A stretch of 32,217 bases of DNA from Chloroflexota bacterium (GTDB lineage Bacteria; Chloroflexota; UBA6077; FW602-bin22). The notes beneath the pieces are model-generated. The model searched no databases, was not told the DNA's origin, and was given only the letters and a program-made list of their open reading frames with translations. Shown in pieces: positions 30,955-32,217 of the stretch; position 1 is the first letter of the stretch; each line of letters opens with the position of its first letter. A program made the translations under genes and the position numbers. The DNA lies in NCBI GenBank assembly GCA_016875715.1, contig VGOZ01000034.1, positions 1 through 32,217 of the forward strand, read 5' to 3'.

Positions 30955-31275
30955 ATGGCGGACGATCTCGTCACGGTGACGATCCTTCCCTGGACCTCTG
31001 GCAAGCTGGGTTTGGGTCCGGGCCGGGCGATCCTCACTGAGTCGGTGGTAGAGCCGGACACGCTCGGGGCGCTGCTCGAGCGGCTCGCCGATCGCCTGCC
31101 GGGCTTCGTCGAGTGGGTGTACGATCGGCCGGAGGGCAGAGTGCACGAGCATTGCACAATCCTGGTGAACGGGCGCGCCGCGGAGGGGTTCGGCGGCGTG
31201 GCGGCTCCGATAGCCGCCGGCGACCAGGTCACGATCCTTCCGGGGTTCAGCGGCGGCGCACAGCAGGCGGCATAA
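30955..31275 (+). CDS. MoaD/ThiS-like ubiquitin-fold protein with a post-GG tail
   Basis: A 106-aa beta-grasp protein. MoaD-type proteins carry a thiocarboxylate at a C-terminal Gly-Gly and donate sulfur to molybdopterin. Here VNGRAAEGFGG..AAGDQVTILPGFSGG matches the family, but GG is at 100-101 and is followed by AQQAA before the stop, so it is not terminal. Trimming would be needed for activation, or the protein acts otherwise. The ATG has only a weak ribosome site, which suggests coupling to the AOR gene 16 nt upstream. It may serve the W/Mo cofactor of that enzyme. Confidence 0.82.
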   Translation: MADDLVTVTILPWTSGKLGLGPGRAILTESVVEPDTLGALLERLADRLPGFVEWVYDRPEGRVHEHCTILVNGRAAEGFGGVAAPIAAGDQVTILPGFSGGAQQAA

Positions 31276-31311
31276 TAGCCGCGCTCCCGCCACGGGACAG
31301 AGGATAACGCC

Positions 31312-32184
31312 GTGATTGACTTCCCCGTTGTCGATGCGCACCTGCATCTGTGGGATCCGACGCACTTTCGGATGTCCTGGATGGACGGCAACGCGGTGCT
31401 CGACCGTCCTTACGGTTTGACCGAGTATCGCGAGCACACGGCCGGCATCCCGATAGAGGCGATGGTGTACCTGCAGGTGGAGGTCGAGCCCGCCTACGGA
31501 TTGCTCGAGGTCGACTGGGTCGCCGCCCGCGCGAACGAAGACCCCCGCATACGCGCGATCGTCGCCTGGGCTCCGTGCGAGTTCGGCGAGCAGTCGCGGG
31601 CTTATCTGGAGGCGCTCGTCAAGGCGAGTCCGCTCGTGCGCGGCGTGCGTCGGCTCATCCAGGGTGAGTCGCTCGAGTTCGCGGTCCAACCCCGTTTCGT
31701 GCGTGGCGTCCAGATTCTCCCGGAGTACGGCCTAACCTTCGACATCTGCCTCAAACATCCGCAACTGAAGAACACACTCGAGCTCGTTCGCCAGTGTCCC
31801 GAGACCTCGTTCATCCTCGATCACATCGGCAAGCCGGATATACAGGCCGGTCTGCTCGACCCCTGGCGATCGGAAATCCGGACGCTGGCGTCGTTCCCCA
31901 ACGTCATCTGCAAGATCAGCGGAATGGTGACGGAAGCCGACTTCCGTAACTGGACGACCGCCGACCTCCGACCGTATGTCGATCACGTGATCGCGTGCTT
32001 CGGCGAGGATCGGATCGTCTACGGCGGCGATTGGCCGGTCGCGTTCCAGGCATCCACCTACGCGCGCTGGGTCGAAACGCTTGATGGGCTGACGGGGGGT
32101 TTGAGCTCCTCGGCGCGCCGCAAGCTCTGGCGCGAGAATGCGAACCGCTTCTATCGGCTGGAGTTGGGTAGCGGCTCCCTATGA
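31312..32184 (+). CDS. amidohydrolase, L-fuconolactonase/LigI-like
   Basis: A 290-aa TIM-barrel amidohydrolase of the group containing L-fuconolactonase and 2-pyrone-4,6-dicarboxylate lactonase. It has the HxH pair in DAHLHLWD, a conserved His in LDHIGKPD and the catalytic-type Asp in YGGDWPV. A lactone hydrolase acting after sugar dehydrogenation fits the neighbouring genes. GTG start with an AGAGGA ribosome site; 36 nt after the MoaD-like stop, so probably the same operon. The last 33 bases of the window hold nothing recognisable. Confidence 0.87.
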   Translation: MIDFPVVDAHLHLWDPTHFRMSWMDGNAVLDRPYGLTEYREHTAGIPIEAMVYLQVEVEPAYGLLEVDWVAARANEDPRIRAIVAWAPCEFGEQSRAYLEALVKASPLVRGVRRLIQGESLEFAVQPRFVRGVQILPEYGLTFDICLKHPQLKNTLELVRQCPETSFILDHIGKPDIQAGLLDPWRSEIRTLASFPNVICKISGMVTEADFRNWTTADLRPYVDHVIACFGEDRIVYGGDWPVAFQASTYARWVETLDGLTGGLSSSARRKLWRENANRFYRLELGSGSL

Positions 32185-32217
32185 CGTGTTCCCCTCGGCG
32201 CGCGAGCGGCGGGCGGA

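Noticed and set aside
1-32217. CRISPR arrays, rRNA, tRNA genes
   Set aside because: No regularly spaced repeats and no tRNA-like cloverleaf or rRNA-like conserved stretch was noticed by reading; a tRNAscan-SE and CRISPR search would settle it.

Overview
The window is about 32 kb of GC-rich bacterial DNA with densely packed genes on both strands. GTG and TTG starts are frequent, and several genes join by 4-nt ATGA/GTGA overlaps. The predicted F420-type enzymes (an LLM oxidoreductase beside a PPOX-fold protein), the TANNNT -10 elements a few bases before GTG starts (leaderless mRNAs), and the many sugar isomerase-like, Gfo/Idh/MocA and SDR enzymes suggest a free-living Chloroflexota-like or actinobacterial-type heterotroph. 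No rRNA, tRNA or CRISPR array is visible, so this assignment rests on gene content and style only.

Layout. 0-6 kb: THUMP-type RNA methyltransferase overlapping a CPA2 cation/proton antiporter; convergent to these a PPOX protein and an LLM oxidoreductase; a divergent DksA/TraR zinc-finger protein that shares an 18-bp palindromic promoter with the LLM gene; then RhaM-like mutarotase and a DUF218 protein. 6-10.6 kb: an unrecognised 153-aa protein coupled to an AMP-forming acyl-CoA synthetase, a 250-bp inverted-repeat-bounded AT-richer insert, and an S9 peptidase. 10.6-12.6 kb: a TPP riboswitch whose likely expression platform hides the Shine-Dalgarno of thiY, followed by tenA (pyrimidine salvage for thiamine). 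12.7-15.6 kb: two SDRs, a TIM-barrel isomerase-like protein and an FKBP. 15.66-19.4 kb: a four-gene Zn/Mn ABC transporter operon with a consensus promoter, an operator-like palindrome and a permease carrying a C-terminal winged-helix domain. 19.9-20.6 kb: an AlkD-like HEAT-repeat protein.

20.7-32.2 kb is a catabolic region. The plus-strand run is cyclase/metal hydrolase, SDR, Gfo/Idh/MocA dehydrogenase and two tandem TIM-barrel paralogues. The minus-strand run is Gfo/Idh/MocA, TIM-barrel, VOC and IolE-like TIM-barrel. Divergent from the latter is a tungsten-type aldehyde:ferredoxin oxidoreductase (AOR), a MoaD/ThiS-like protein with residues after its GG motif, and a fuconolactonase-like amidohydrolase. 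Together they look like oxidation, isomerisation or cleavage, and lactone hydrolysis of sugar-like or glycoside substrates; the substrate cannot be read from sequence.

The most interesting items are the symmetric leaderless promoter at 4535-4552, the TPP switch with its mutually exclusive pairing, the permease-winged helix fusion, the tailed MoaD beside AOR, and the double isomerase/dehydrogenase cluster as a candidate glycoside-processing system.
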